Source of the DNA: Opitutaceae bacterium
GTDB lineage: Bacteria > Verrucomicrobiota > Verrucomicrobiia > Opitutales > Opitutaceae
Length of the DNA: 5,557 bases
Reading direction: 5' to 3'
Assembly (NCBI GenBank): GCA_025352845.1
Contig: JANXSC010000405.1
Coordinates: 1-5,557, forward strand
Under the pieces are notes generated by a model. That model saw nothing but the letters and a program-made list of their open reading frames with translations, was not told the DNA's origin and did no database searches. This document shows, in pieces, positions 5,502 to 5,557 of the stretch; within the stretch, counting starts at the first letter, position 1, and each line of letters opens with the position of its first letter. Both the position numbers and the translations under genes were made by a program.

Positions 5502-5557
5502 ATGAAAACTCATAGGCTCGTGCCGCTCGGCGCGCTCGTGTGGCTGGTCGCCGCCCT
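5502..5557 (+). CDS. Start of an exported or membrane protein, cut by window edge
   Basis: The frame opens at ATG 5502 and runs to the window end with no stop. The 18 visible residues, MKTHRLVPLGALVWLVAA, have a basic n-region and a hydrophobic stretch like a Sec signal peptide or first membrane helix. There are no in-frame start codons just upstream. It is divergent from ctaA. A redox or oxidase assembly function would fit the neighbourhood, but too little is visible to assign any family. Confidence 0.6.
   Translation, partial: MKTHRLVPLGALVWLVAA

Overview
The window is a GC-rich bacterial chromosomal segment carrying the core and assembly genes of a caa3-type (cytochrome c-fused) heme-copper oxidase, with an azurin-type blue copper protein gene set among them. 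Nothing suggests a plasmid, phage or transposon. I see no tRNA, rRNA, CRISPR array or insertion sequence. The azurin, the lipid-anchored CuA/cytochrome c subunit II, the DUF420 protein and the near absence of Shine-Dalgarno motifs suggest a Gram-negative aerobe. Verrucomicrobiota (Opitutus-like) is my best guess, but this is inference without a database search.

Layout, left to right. Positions 1-819 (minus strand) hold the N-terminal 273 codons of cytochrome c oxidase subunit I (ctaD), cut by the window edge. Positions 874-2154 (minus) encode subunit II (coxB), a predicted lipoprotein with two membrane helices, a complete CuA site and a C-terminal CxxCH cytochrome c domain. Transcription runs coxB to ctaD and probably on to further subunits outside the window. 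Positions 2155-2444 are a divergent intergenic region with a candidate promoter and a perfect hairpin. Positions 2445-2903 (plus) encode an exported azurin with all copper ligands. Positions 2904-3104 are a convergent intergenic region containing a strong intrinsic terminator for azurin and a family of degenerate 23-28 bp repeats. Positions 3105-5415 (minus) are a tight three-gene operon, ctaA-ctaB-DUF420, whose genes overlap by ATGA at both junctions. Positions 5416-5501 are a second divergent promoter region with an 11-bp palindrome. From 5502 (plus) a secreted or membrane protein begins and runs off the window.

How the genes work together: CtaB farnesylates heme b to heme o, CtaA oxidises heme o to heme a, and the DUF420 protein (CtaM/YozB family) probably helps mature the oxidase. 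CtaD receives hemes a and a3 and CuB, while CoxB carries CuA and a built-in cytochrome c. The azurin is a plausible soluble periplasmic electron carrier for this chain. That role is inferred from location only.

The pathway itself is well known. The points most worth a second look are the azurin inside the oxidase locus and its missing structural disulfide, the repeat family around the terminator, the heme A synthase without extracytoplasmic cysteines, and the palindrome between ctaA and its divergent neighbour.
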